A stretch of 64,000 bases of DNA from Rapana venosa (lineage: Eukaryota; Mollusca; Gastropoda; Neogastropoda; Muricidae). The notes beneath the pieces are model-generated. The model saw nothing but the letters and a program-made list of their open reading frames with translations, did not search any database and was not told the origin of the DNA. The translations under genes and the position numbers were made by a program. Within the stretch, counting starts at the first letter, position 1. Every line of letters begins with the position of its first letter. This document shows positions 1 through 11,889 of the stretch, piece by piece. The DNA is taken from positions 10,280,719-10,344,718 of the forward strand of contig CM054158.1 of assembly GCA_028751875.1 (NCBI GenBank), given 5' to 3'.

Positions 1-295
1 TTTTTATTTCATAAGTGTCTATGCTCAAGATGGGAATCTGTTGGCGTGTTTGTGTCTGTCGCTGGCTTCAGTTCTCAGGAGCATACAGATATCTCAGTTT
101 CTTCCCAAAGGGGATTAGTGGTTGCTTAGAAGGCTGTTGTTTGGGTGTTGTTGTTTTGTTTTACCTTTGAGGGCGTCTGCAGGTTCATTAACCTGTGGCT
201 TTAGTTATCTCAGAGGTGCATTGCTTCAAAACGGCAGGCAGTTTCTTACCCACTCTGTATTTCGTGTGCCTGGGATCATGATTTCTTGGTGGTCT
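1..295 (-). pseudogene. Polinton/F54H12.3-type integrase, C-terminal remnant (copy 1)
   Basis: Read on the minus strand in broken frames, this gives the integrase tail seen intact in copy 2: a stretch like EWVRRLPAVLRAMNSEITK followed by a GLKPADAIKGK-like segment, and a final TYEIK-like end. Indels at about 110-250 destroy the frame. The core domain of the same gene lies at 1020-1600, so the gene was split by the RTE-like fragment between them. No function expected. Confidence 0.5.
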
Positions 296-1015
296 TCTTC
301 TTCAAGTGTCCGGTCTGGTCCTGCAGACATCGACGATCATGGCTCTCCATTCTTCCCTGTTCTCGGTCCCTCTCATGAGCTCATTGTTTGTGCCCTCTTT
401 ATTCGTTGCGAATTTGTTTAAGCTGTCGTGAATTTGTGCGTTGTCTTCCTCTGCTCTTGTTTCCACTGATTTTGCCATCCATAACAGTTTCTCTAGTCCG
501 TCAGCCCTGATTATTTGGCCGAAAAAATATGAGCTGTCTTTCTCTGATGGTGTTGAGAAGGGATCTCTTGTACCAGCCATTTCCATTACTTCTGCATTAG
601 TTTATCTTTTGTCCATGAGATTTTCATGATTCTCGGATGAACCTCATTTCCACTGCTTCTAGTCGCTGTTCTGTGCTCTTTGGGCGAGGGTCCTCAGCCC
701 ACTCACATCCTGTACAGAAGAATGGACCATACGTAGGCTCTCAAAGCATGGATCTTTGTCTTGAGGCTTATCTTACTGGTAGGTAAAAATGCATTTCTTG
801 TTGTTAAAAGTTGCCTTAGATTGACCGAGGTATCTCTTCTTGATTTCTGTGTCCACACTTTGCCGTTCGGGGTGATAGTACAACCAAGGTATTTTAAAGG
901 TGTTTTACTTGTCTGATTCTTCTCCTTTTCATGGCTATGTTGCATTGTGTATAACAGGTTTTTTCGAGATCACCATTGCATTCTTTCTTCTTGCATGGAG
1001 CTGTAATCCTTTCTT
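296..1015 (-). mobile_element. RTE-like LINE, 5'-truncated 3' end (copy 1)
   Basis: Minus-strand translation gives the RT C-terminal region: a KYLGCTITPNGKVWTQKSRR segment, then a YVWSILLY motif (ORF 703-945), and further down FGQIIRADGLEKLLWMAKS and ENREEWRAMIVDVC (302-586). Order and motifs are those of the endonuclease-RT (RTE-like) LINE family. The element ends in a short GAAGAAGA tail near 296-303. Frameshifts separate the pieces, so it is dead. It sits inside an integrase remnant, whose halves lie on both sides. Confidence 0.7.
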
Positions 1016-1019
1016 TTCG

Positions 1020-1600
1020 CTTTCGTTGTTACTGTGTGGTGGTACTGGATAAGCAATCAGTCTTCATTCTGCTAACAGTTGGTTAAGGATTTTAACCAGT
1101 GCTTGAGTTCTGTGGTTGCCTGGGATACTCTTTTTTTTGGCTACTCCTTGGTGTCGGTAACAAACTGATTAAATGACTCCTTGTAAACTCTTTACATCAT
1201 CGCATGAATAAGTCTGGGATATTTTAGGGGGCCCGACTATAGATTTCCTGCAAAGCATCTGCAGTTGCGGTGGCACTATTTTCAGTAAGGGGTCTGGCAT
1301 CTTTATACCTAGAAGCCTACGTCCTACAGTAAGAGCATACTTATACCTTTTCTTATGATTGTGTCATGAGGGTAAGTATTAAAAGGTCTTTTTGATGAGT
1401 ATCATTGGGCTTACATTGATGATGATGGGGGGTCTATTAATCGCCTTGGTGCAGGTAAAGAGATCTTCCATATTGCATGTTTAGATAGCCACTTCTTTGC
1501 TACTTCGGAACTTACTCCTGCTGCAATGCTCAGTTTGGTAAATAGCTCCTGTATGTTCCAGTACCCTGTTGGTGTGTTAGTACGTTCTTAGAGTGTTTGG
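1020..1600 (-). pseudogene. Polinton/F54H12.3-type integrase, core remnant (copy 1)
   Basis: Minus-strand frames give GVSSEVAKKWLSKHAIWKI, then a P-x-P-R-R linker, a YKYALTV strand, a 'GPxKxPxxxxCD' region and a LNQLLAE helix. This is the order seen in retroviral-type integrases of Polinton-like or F54H12.3-like genes. Several stops and shifts interrupt it. Identification rests on eye-matching of degenerate motifs. It could instead come from another integrase-bearing element. Confidence 0.45.
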
Positions 1601-3830
1601 CATTCATTGTTCTAATATAATAAATACAAAAAATTGCCTGTTGGGATCACAACTTCTGTGCTAAGAAATATACTATTGCAAGCCCATCATAATAAACAGC
1701 AATCTTCGCCTGTCTTCTGGGTTTTCAGTTGGTTGATAATAATCACGAAGCTGTGGACTTAGTAATAGGTGATATTTGTTTGCTGTCACATTGTAGTTAT
1801 CTTTTTAATGCCGCGTTACATCAAAAATGTTTTTGCAGAGGTCTTGTTCACGAAGTTTTTCATTAATAAAGTCCAATGAGCAATTCTTTGTCTTTCTTAT
1901 TCTGCCTGTGCTCTGTTCAGTTGTTTTCTATTGCTTATTCTGCCTTTCTTCTTCGTCTGTATGAAGTTTAGAAAACAAGTAGTTGCTACCTGTAAAAGCA
2001 AAGTGCATTTACTACAGCACCACCAAACCATCTCACTAAAGAATGCCATTTTTATTATGGATAATTTTTCTGGAATAATTCCCTGCTTTTACCAAGAAAG
2101 TCTTTTGTAGCAATGGATGCTGTTACACCACACAACTAGCTTAGCACTGTCTTCAACATCTAGTTTTCCAAATCAGCAGGCTTCATTTTAGAAGGGCTTT
2201 TCCTCACATATATGTGACACTAAGATGCCAATAACGGCAGCATGGTAGACTAAAATTAATGCTGTCTTTTCTGTACTTCATATTTCTACTATAGTATATA
2301 TTATTTATTTTATCTATTAATACTTCTTGAATGGATCGTCTGTCAGGCTGTTTGTATGGCAGTGGTTGCAGTTGTGGTTGTGGTTTTTGGCTTTTGTCAT
2401 TGTTGTGGTTCTTGTCATGTGGTTTCTTGTTGCCTCATACTCTATAGGCTGTATAACCAATTCCCATTGCTGTTATTACATAATTAAGTAAGACTGTAAT
2501 GTTTTGTTTTTGGTGGTGCTGGTCTTTTTTCTGTTTTCTATAGGCATCTGTTTTTCTAATGTTTCTCCTGATAAGATCTTTTTGCTGTGCTGGTTTGCAT
2601 AATTTTTTTCTGTCGATTCCATTTTCTGCTAACCTCTTGCAGCTTTCATCTTCCCAGGTTTATTGGTGACAGTTGTCACTTGTGAAAGGGAGGGTTGTCT
2701 TGGTTCTTGGCTATTCTTCCTGTGCTTCTGTTGGTTCGAACTGTGTTTCTGTGCTTCCATCTTTCTATATTGGGGGTTTAAATTTTATATGTTTTTAATG
2801 TTATCATACTAGTAGCTACTGGTGCTAACAGATGAGCCAAAAACGGTAATTACATATCACAGCCAAGTGTTCAGGTTCTAGGACAAATTAATCTTGTGAG
2901 AAGTCATATGCTAAGTCAGCTTCTGAGTCCACATGAAAGACCCTTACTTGAGGCTTTAGCATATAGAAACCAATAAAAGATATGCCTATGTAGCTTTTCT
3001 ACCATTTTTGTCCAAGAAGGATTCTACCTATTAAAAATAACTATTAATGTCTTGTGGTGATAACTGCTGCACTGTTCAACTGTTAGTTGTGTTCCTAAGT
3101 AATGCTTTGGTTTACCACAAGCAGCAAAGAGATTACCACATTATCTTCTTATCCAGTAGGACTTTACTCATCAGTATTTCGTCTTGACTAGAACACGTAG
3201 ATGTCATCAACAAAAGTTCGTCACAATTCATGTTGTTACTTTATCAATATAATTTTGTGTAAAATAATTATTGTGGTCTTGACAAGTTGTTGATAAGTTG
3301 TTAACAATGTTGTTGTTGGGGATCTTGTTTATTTTTGACAAGTTTCTTACTATAGTTCTTGTTTTAGTTCTTGTATAGTTCTTGGCAGGTTCTTGAGTAA
3401 GATCTTGTATTAGTTGATAATAAGTTCTTTGACAAGTTCTTGATAAGTTGTTGATAAGTTGTTAATAAGTTTGACAAAATATTTTATTAGTGAATAAATA
3501 ATGTTGTTGATAAAGTTCTTGACAAGTTCTTGATAAGATATTGTTTTAGCATAAATTCCCATAATTTTTTAGTTTTACCCATCAAAGCAAGATTGTAACA
3601 TTTTTTATTTATTACAAGGATTAGGGAAAAAAGCGACTTAAGGTAAAGTGCTCTTAATCTTACCTAGTTTTTTATAATAACATGGCTATTTTTGAGCGAT
3701 GAGGCACAGACGATTCGGCCAAAGTTGCGGGTTTTATATAAATAAGGTAAGTCTGAAAAGGAGCAGTTGTAGAGAGATAGGATAAAGCCGAGTCATAGTA
3801 AAGTGCTTACCTGTATTATCCAAAACCAGA
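1601..3830. other. AT-rich unclassified stretch (copy 1)
   Basis: No convincing gene. Minus-strand frames around 1630-1990 stay open for short runs (for example FINEKLREQDLCKNIFDVT) and might belong to the integrase-bearing element. 3270-3545 contains irregular repeats of TTGATAAGTTCTTGACAAG-like motifs. 2340-2430 is GT-rich. Nothing else recognised. Confidence 0.4.
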
Positions 3831-4412
3831 ACTTTTGGTCTGATGAGGCGAAGGCCGAATCGGACCTAAAAGGTTGCCTGGTTTGGAAATAAACAGTTAG
3901 TGGTTAGCTTGACTCGGCTGTATCCCTATCTCTATTCCTAAGGTTGAAATTTGTTGTTTAAGTCTGTATGATATGTTGTAAAAACCCATATGAGAGCATA
4001 GGTTCATGTCGTCGGCAGTTAGTTGTAATACAGGGGAAGGTGGTGCACTGGGTAGTTGTGGGGGCAGATGAGTTTGTGTTTCCTCGTGCAAAGTTTTACA
4101 TGGCAGCAGGGTTACAGTAAAATGGGTCACAAAGACCCGCAATGTTAGTTAGCAAACAAAATTCATTCAGTTTTTCAGGTGAATCTTCAAAAAATTTATC
4201 AGTAAATGAAATTGCAAAAATTAAAGGTAATTCGAAATGAAATTGTCATTAAAAAACCCAATCTGACAAGTCAATGCACAGTTGGAACCAGTAACACGTC
4301 GATGTAAATTTTGTTGTCTAAGCAGAGAAAAATGGCAAAACAAACACTCAAACACAGAGAGACACACACTTTGACCTTCCGACACGCAAAGGATAATCAA
4401 CTCGCCAGTAAT
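3825..4412 (-). mobile_element. L2-like LINE, 5' region only (copy 1)
   Basis: Strongly similar to 61866-62336, the 5' end of the near-complete L2-like LINE in this window: shared text includes the FVTHFTVTLLPC coding start, the LTAEDMRA segment and the CACAGAGAGACACAC motif near the 5' end. Here the ORF (3897-4142) is frame-damaged near 3985-4010. The element keeps its 5' end but lacks everything 3', the reverse of normal LINE truncation, so a deletion or rearrangement removed the rest. Confidence 0.65.
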
Positions 4413-4512
4413 TATGCAATGTTAGTGCTGTAGTAGTTGAATGTTAAATGGTGTAATGTGCAATGTTATTTGGTGTAGTGTGCCAATATTATTTAGTATA
4501 GTGTGAAATGTT
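4413..4512. repeat. 22-bp satellite, left outlier (copy 1)
   Basis: Irregular units of the GTTAGTTGGTGTAGTG type, the same family as the main array that starts near 5520. Separated from it by an AT-rich block at 4513-5519. Confidence 0.6.
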
Positions 4513-5061
4513 TAATTAAATTCAAATTCAAAAGCTTTTATTATTCTCAAGGACAGAGAAATTCGGCGGATTTACTACCATACATAAAAAACAATAAACA
4601 TTTATACTATTTTAAAAATTATATTTAAAACACACACAAACTGTCCACATTAGCACGCTCCCATCATGAGATAAATGCATCCACAAATCAGCATAAATTA
4701 TTTCAGCCAGGCACAAAACCACCCCACCAAAAATCACTTTACTCAGTGCCCACAGAAAACCCGTACATCCGCAATTCCCACCAGTCACTCGCGCAAGCAC
4801 GCTCGCACTTGTAATACATTCGTACCCTGCTCACGCATTTTAATAATTATAAGTCAAATTGTCATAACTTGTTGTATAGATCAAATTTTAAAGAAATTAT
4901 ACTATTGTTCTTTTAGATAGGGAAACAGTCTAAATATAACTCGCGCACGTATTTAAAGAGAATAAACTAAACTTTGTATAACAGGTTTGATACCATACAC
5001 AGTTTTCACTAATAAAAGGTAAACCGTTAGTCTCTCTCTCTCTCTCTCTCTTCCCCCCTCG

Positions 5062-5097
<36 letters not shown>

Positions 5098-5519
5098 CTT
5101 CTCTGTGTCATGGGTTTAGTCTATTCAGATTTAATTGTTCATAACATTTATTAATTAGCAGAATTGAGGTTGGAATAAACCTATTTTTAAATCGCTTGGG
5201 GTCTAGAATTGGGTACTCTGTAGCGCTTTTGAGAAGGCAGAGAGTGCAAAATATTTTGCAAAAACCATGTGTGTCATCACTCACAATCTGTCTAGCTCTG
5301 TCTCTCACTCAGCATTCATACAAGTCAATCAGTTTTCATTTGCTCAAGCCCACAATTTTTGCCACATTGGTTACATTTCTTGTTTACTATGTTTTTTGTT
5401 TTTAAACAGTCAGGACCCATACCATCAAACCAAGGAAAATTGGAAAATGGTTTGTTGAAGTAGTGTGCTTTGTTTATTTTGAGGATGGTATAACTTAGCC
5501 CCGTGTGAATTGGCTAGTT
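4513..5519. other. AT-rich insert in satellite, with (CT)n (copy 1)
   Basis: About 0.95 kb of non-satellite sequence interrupting the 22-bp array, so probably a transposable-element insertion. Starts near TTCAAATTCAAAAGCTTTTA. A (CT)n microsatellite lies at about 5030-5104. Short reading frames on both strands show no recognisable domain. Family unknown. Confidence 0.45.
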
Positions 5520-6978
5520 TGTGGTTAGTGTGTAATATAAGTTTGTTTTGTGTCAGTGTTTAGTTCGGTATGGTGTGTAATGGTAATTGTTGCAGTGTAA
5601 ATTGTTATTTGTGTAGTGTGTATTGTTATTAGTGTTGTGGGCATTGTTGTTGGTGTAGTGTAGTGTGAAACTGTTATTTGGAGTTGTGTGAAATGTTATT
5701 GTGCGTAGTGGCAATGTTTAGTTGGTGTAGTGTGTAATGTTAGTTGGTACAGTGTGGATTGTTAGTTGGGGTAGTGTGCTGTGTTAGATCTGGTAATGTG
5801 CAATGCTAGGTTAGGTTTGCGGTGTTAGTTGGCCTGGTGTGGACTATGAGTGGTGTAGGTATAAAATATTAGTTGGGGTAGTGTGCGTATTGTGAAATGA
5901 TAATTGGCGTAGTGTGAACTCATGGGTTGATGTAGTGTTAATAAGTTACTTTGTGTAGTGGGTATGTTTCGTTGATGTAGCGTGTAATGTTTAGTTGGTT
6001 GTAGGGTAGTGTGTAATGGTAAATGGTGTAGTGTGCAATGTTAGTGGGTGTAGTGTGTATGTTAGTTGGTGAAGTGTACAATGTCAGTGTAGTAATATGT
6101 GTTCTTTGTGCAGTGTTAGGATGTTGTGCAATGTTAGTGCAATGTTTGTATTGTGTAGTGTGTCATGTTAGTTTGGTGAAGTGTGTAATTTTTGTTGAGA
6201 TCTGGTGAAATGCTATTTGATGTATGTGCAATGTTAGTTGGCGTTAGTATAAAAGGCTAGCTGGTTTAATATGTACTTTTAGTGTGGTTTAATGTGTCAT
6301 GTTAGTTTGGTGTATTGGTGGGATGTTGGCTGGTGTCGGGTGAAGTTTTAGTTGGTGTAGTAAACAAAGTTACTTGGTGTAATTTCCAATGTTAGTTTTG
6401 TCAAGTGTTAATGTTAGTTGGTGAGTGTGAAATTATTAGTTGGTGTAGTGTGAACTGTGAGTTTTTGTAGTGTTCATGTAATTGGTGTATTGTGCAATGT
6501 TAGTGTAATTCTGTATTATAAGTTGTGTAGTATCCAAACGTAATTTGGGTAGGATGTAATTATTTGTGGAGCAGTACACATGATGTGATAGTTGTGTAGT
6601 GTTGTTTTGTTTTTTGGAGACAGGTGACATGTTAGTTGGTGTTAGTATGCAATTTTTGTTGCTGCTGTGGGTAATTGTTAGGTAGTGTTAGTATCTGTAT
6701 GAAATGTTTTTTTGCTAGTGTGTAATGTTAGTTGGCGATTTGTTTAATGTTAGTTGGTGTAGTGTGTAATGTTAGGTGGTGCAGTGTTAAATAATTATTA
6801 GCTGGTAATTGTTTGGCATTGTATTTCTGGTGTATTGTGTAATGTTAGTAGGTTTAGTGTGAAATGCAGTTGGTGAAATGTGTAATGTTAGTTGATGTAG
6901 TATCATTGTGTAATGTTAGTTGGTGTAGTAGTAGTAGTGTGTAAGTAGTAGTAGTAGTAGTAGTAGTAGTTGTGGGAG

Positions 6979-7023
<45 letters not shown>

Positions 7024-10000
7024 TATATTTAATTTTTTAAAGTGGCTGAATCTTGTTAAAAAACAAACAAATCGAGGCTCTTACGCCTCAAATCATTACA
7101 CGCATGCGTGTAGTGGTGTTAATGTAGGTTTGTGAAGGTGTGCAATGTTAGTTTACTTTTTATATATATCATTGTATTCCTTTATATCGAGGGTATAGGA
7201 ATGACCCATCATGTGCTTTTTTTCATATAAGTCCCTGTGTGATGCCGTTTTGTAGATTCTGTATCTGTTCCCATCAGAACACAATGGCCTAACTCTTACG
7301 AAACGCGAACAGGATTTAACATGTGGCACGGATGTTCTGCTTATTAGTGACTGTTACTGTGTAATGTTAGTTGGTGTAGGTAGTGTGTAATGTTAGTTGG
7401 TGTATTGTAGTGGTACTCGTAGTTGGGTTTAGTGATGTGTGCAAAAAGTTTGGTGTGAGATGCAGTGTGGAATGTTGCTTGTCTAAGTGTGCGTGATTGT
7501 CGGTGTATTGTAGATGCTAGTTGGGTAGTGTGCGTAGTCTGAAATTTTAGTTGGCGTAGTGTGCAATGTTATTTGGTGAGGTGCGAGGTTAGTTTCTGAA
7601 TTGTGATAATGTTAGTGGTGGGATGTGTAATTTTAGCTGGTGTTGGTGAATTATTATTTGTGTAGTGTTTTATGTAAGTGATGTGTGTTAAATGTTAGTT
7701 GGTGTAGTGTGCAGTGTTAGTTGGTTGTGGATTGTTGTTTGGTGTAGTGTGTAATGCTAGTGTGGGTAGTGTGCAATGTTAAGTGTGCAGTATAAAATGT
7801 TAGTTGGTTTAGTGTGTTATGTTAGTTGGTCAAGTGTGTAATGTAATTGTTGTCTTGTAAAGTTATTTGGTTGTAGTGTGTAATGTAAGTTGATGCAGAG
7901 TGATTGTTAGCTGGTGTAAAGTGTGATGTTAGGTGGTGTAGTGTGCAGTGTTATTTTGTGTAGTGGTGCATTGATAGTTGGTGTAATGTGTGATGTTTAG
8001 TTGGTGTCGTGTGCAGTGTTAGTTGGTGCAGTGTTTTATGGTATTTGGTGTAGTAGTAATGTATGTTTCTGCTTGTGAAATATTAAATGCTTTAGTGTGT
8101 AAATTTTAGTTGGATATAGTTTGCAATGTGAGTTGTTTCAGTGTGTAATGTTATATGGTGAAGTGTGTAATGTTAGTTTTGTCTCTGGTGAACTGCTATT
8201 TGGAGTAGTGTGTAAGTAGTTGATGCAGTTTGAAATGATAGTGTAATGGGCAATGCTGTTGGTGTATTTTGCGATGTTAGTTGATTTAGTGTGTAATGTT
8301 AATCTGTGTTGTTGCAATGTTAAGTTGGTGCAGTCTCAGAAATCATCAGTTGTTGTAGGTTAATGTTAGTCTTGTACATATGGCAATGTTTAGTTGATGC
8401 AGTGTGTAAATGTTAGTTGATGCAGTGTGAAATGTTGTTGGGTGCAGTGTGAACTGTTAGTTGGTGTAGGGTTCAATTATAGCTGGGGTCTGTGTAATGT
8501 TTTAATGGTGTAGTGTGCATTGTTGCTTGGTATAGTGTACAATGTTAGTTGGTGAAACGTGGAGTTTTAGTTGGATGGAGTGTAATGTGTGCTGTTATTT
8601 GTGTTAGTGTATTGTGCAATGTACTTTTTTTGTGTAGTTAAGTTAGTTGGGGTATGTTGAATATGTTAGTTTGTTTAAGCGTACAGTGTTAGTTGGTGTA
8701 GGAGCAGTGCGGTTTAGTGTGCCAGTGTTAGTTGTGTGTGAAAATGCTAGTTGGTGTTAGTGTGCAAGTGTTGGTTTGTGTATGGGCAAGGTGGTTTAGA
8801 GTGTGCAGTGTTGTTGTGGTGTGAAATGCTAGTTGGTGTAGTGTGCAGTGTTGGTTTGTGTAGTGGGCAATGCTGGTTTTAGTGTGCAGTGTTAGTTGTG
8901 GGGTGAAAATGCTAGTTGGTGTATGTGCAGTTTTGGTTTGTGTAGTGGGCAATGTGGTTGTTGAGTGCAGTCTTAGTTGCGTAGTGTGAAATGGGTAGTT
9001 GGTGTAGTGTGCAGTTGTTAGATGGTGTAGTGTGCAATGCTGGTTTAGTGGCAGTGTTAGTTGTGGTGTGATAGGCTAGTTGGCGTGGTGTTGCACTGTT
9101 AGTTGTAGTTTTGAATATGCTGTTGGCGTTAATGTGCAGTGTTAGTTGGTATAGTGTTCATTGCTGGTTTAGTAGCAGGGTTAGTTGGCGTAATGTGAAT
9201 GCTAGTATGAGTATAGTGCAATGTTATGGTTGTGGTGTGAATAGAAGTTGGTGTAGTGTGTAATGGTCTGTTAGTGCATGGATATGTTAAGTGATGCAGT
9301 GTAAAATGTAATTGGTGTAAATATGCATTTTTTGGTATACTATGTGTGCATATAGTTAGTGCATGTAAATGCTAGTTGATGCAATGTGGAATGTATTTGG
9401 TTTAGTATGTTATGTTAGTTGGCCTAGAGGGCTATGTTAAATGGTTTAGTTTATAATGGTAGGTTTGTGTAGTGTGTAATGTTACTTGGTGCGTGGTGAA
9501 CATTTGTGGTGTAGTGTGTAATGTTAGTTGGTGTCTGGTGAACATTTAGTTGTGTAGTGTGTATTGTTAGGTTAGTGTATAACGATAAAGAGAATTGGTT
9601 GTAGTGTGTAATGTTAGTTGGTGTCTGGTTTTAAAGTTAGTTGGTGTAGTGTGTTGTGTTAGGTGGTGTAGTGTACAATGTTGGGTGGTGTAGTGTTACA
9701 ATGTTAGTTGGTGTTTGGTTAAAAGTTAGTTTATATATTATGTAATGTAGTTGAGGTAGTGTGCATGTTAGTGGTGTTGTGTTACATTGTTAGTTGGGGT
9801 AGTGAGTGATGTTAGTTGGTGTAGTGCAGCGTGGTATGTTAGTTTGTGATGTGTGCAAGTGTTAGTTGGTGTATCGTGAGATGCTAGTTGGGTTGTGGTG
9901 TCTGATATTACTAGAGTTGTGTTCAGTGTATTTGGTGTAGTGTGTATGTTTGTTTGTGTAGTGTGTAATGGTATTTGGTGATAATATGTAATTTTAGCTG

Positions 10001-11250
10001 GTGCTGGTAAAGGTGTTATATAGTGTAGGTGTAATGTAAGTTGATTGCAGTGTTAAATGTAGTTGGTGTAGGGTGCAGTGTTAGTTGTGCAGTTTGAAAT
10101 GTTAGTTGGTGTAAGTGTGTTAGTTTGTCGGTGAAGTGTATAATGTTTAATTGTTGTATTGTTAAATGTTATTTGGTGTAGTGTGAAATGTAGGCTGATA
10201 TTCAGTGTGAAATGGTTGGTTGTTGTAGTGTTCTGTTGTTAGTTTGTGTAGAGTGCATTTTTGGTTGGTGTATAATGGGTGAGTTAGTTGGTGTCGTGTG
10301 CAGTGTTAGTTTGTGTAGAGGGCAGTGTTAGTTGGTGCAGTGCCTTATCTGGTAATTGGTGTAGTGTGTAATGGTCAGTTACTGCATGTGAAACATTAAT
10401 TATGTAGTGTGCAATGTGTGCGGGTTCAGTGTGTAATGTTCTTTGGTGAGTGTGTAATTTAATTTGTCTTCTGGTAAAATGCTATTTGGGTAGTGTGAAA
10501 TGTTAGTTGATGCAGTTTGAATGGTAGTGTAGTGGGCAATGCAGTGTGTCTTTTGGCGATGTTAGTTGATTGTAGTGTGTAATTTTAATTTGTGTAGTTG
10601 GCCAAAGTTAGTTGGTGCAGTCTGAAAATGTAGTGTAGTGTTTAAATGTAGTCAGTACATATGAAATGTAGTTGATGCAGTGTGAAAATGTTTGTTGATG
10701 CAGTGTGAAATGTTTGTTGAGTGCAGTGTGAACTGGTTAGCTTGGTGTAGGGTTCAATTATAGCTGCGGGTCTCGTGTAATGTTTAATTGGTGTAGTGTG
10801 CAATGTTACTTGGTCATTGTGTACACTGTAGTTGGTGAAACGTGTGATTTTAGTTGGTGTTGTATGATGTGTAATGATAGTTGGTGTAGTGTGCTATGTT
10901 GTTGGTGGAGTGTAACGTGTACTGTAGTTGGTGCTAGTGTATTGTGCAATATTTACTTTTTATGTGTAATATAGTTAGTTGGGTATGTTGAAATGTTAGT
11001 TTTGTTAAGTGTACAGTGTTAGTTGGTGTAGAGAGCAGTGCTGGTTAGTGTGCAGTGTTAGTTGTGGTGTGAAATGCTTGTTGGTGTTAGTGCCAGTGGT
11101 TGGTTTGTGTAGTGGGCAATGCTGGTTTTGTGTGCAGGGAGTAGGCGTAGTGTGAAATGGTAGTTTGGGCGTGGTGTGCAACTGTTAGTTGTTTGGTGTG
11201 AAATTGTAGTTGCGTATGTGCTGTGTTTAGTTGGTTTTGTGTGCATTGAA
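5520..11250. repeat. Degenerate 22-bp satellite array (copy 1)
   Basis: Roughly 5.7 kb of units built around GTTAGTTGGTGTAGTG plus TGTAAT, with frequent single-base indels. Short frames inside it are artefacts of the repeat. An (AGT)n tract (about 6925-6970), an (ATA)n tract (6978-7020) and a SINE fragment (7170-7345) interrupt it. Confidence 0.85.
7170..7345 (-). mobile_element. tRNA-type SINE fragment (copy 1)
   Basis: Matches the SINE family seen at 44995-45330: shared landmarks are a CATGTGCTTTTTT block, a CACAATGGCCTA block and an ACAGGATTTAACATGTG block. tRNA head missing. Confidence 0.65.
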
Positions 11251-11254
11251 CAAG

Positions 11255-11886
11255 ATTCAGACAGTAACTGCAAGATTGGATTTAGGCGTTCCGCTGGGGA
11301 TCTGTTTGGGCCCTGTTTCTGTTCATCCTCTACACTGCTCCACTGTCTTACATATAATTAACCGCCATTAGTTCCAACCATCACTTTTTTGCAGATTGGA
11401 CTCTCAGATTCTAAGCAGCGAAACTCCTGAAAATCTGCACTTCTCTCTTTACAAATATGGCCCATGCTTTCAAGATATCCAAAATTGGATGATACTGAAC
11501 AGATTACGTTAAAAATGCAAGATAAAACGGAAACCTTGCGTGTGGGACCAAACACAACTCTCTTCAATTCAAAAACAGCTTCATACCACTGGGCAATTGC
11601 ATTAGTCCCTTTATCCAATGCTGGGAAGTATCTAGGGTCATTATTGACAAACACACTCTTCATGGCAAAAATTCATCACTTCAGACCTGCCTGTCCTGCT
11701 ACTATCAATTACGGCGTATTAGTGCATTTCGAAAGTACCTGTCCACTGTTGCAAAACATCCAAGTCTTGTTGCGTCTCTCATTCTTTCACGGTCTTGGAC
11801 TATTGCAAAATTCCCTGTTGGCTGGTCTGGCAGCATCATCAATACAATCCCTTCAACGTATACCAAAAACTGGCAGCTCGTCTTAA
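11255..11886 (+). mobile_element. L2-like LINE RT fragment (copy 1)
   Basis: Plus-strand frames read a G-V-P-x-G-x-x-L-G-P motif (RT motif B) near 11285, then the segment of ORF 11464-11886 ending in LLAGLAASSIQSLQRI. This aligns with the RT C-terminal part of the L2-like LINE at 58888-59424 ([16 protein letters not shown] there). Both ends are missing and the YADD region is shifted out of frame. It is on the opposite strand to the neighbouring LINE at 11890. Confidence 0.75.
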
Positions 11887-11889
11887 TTC

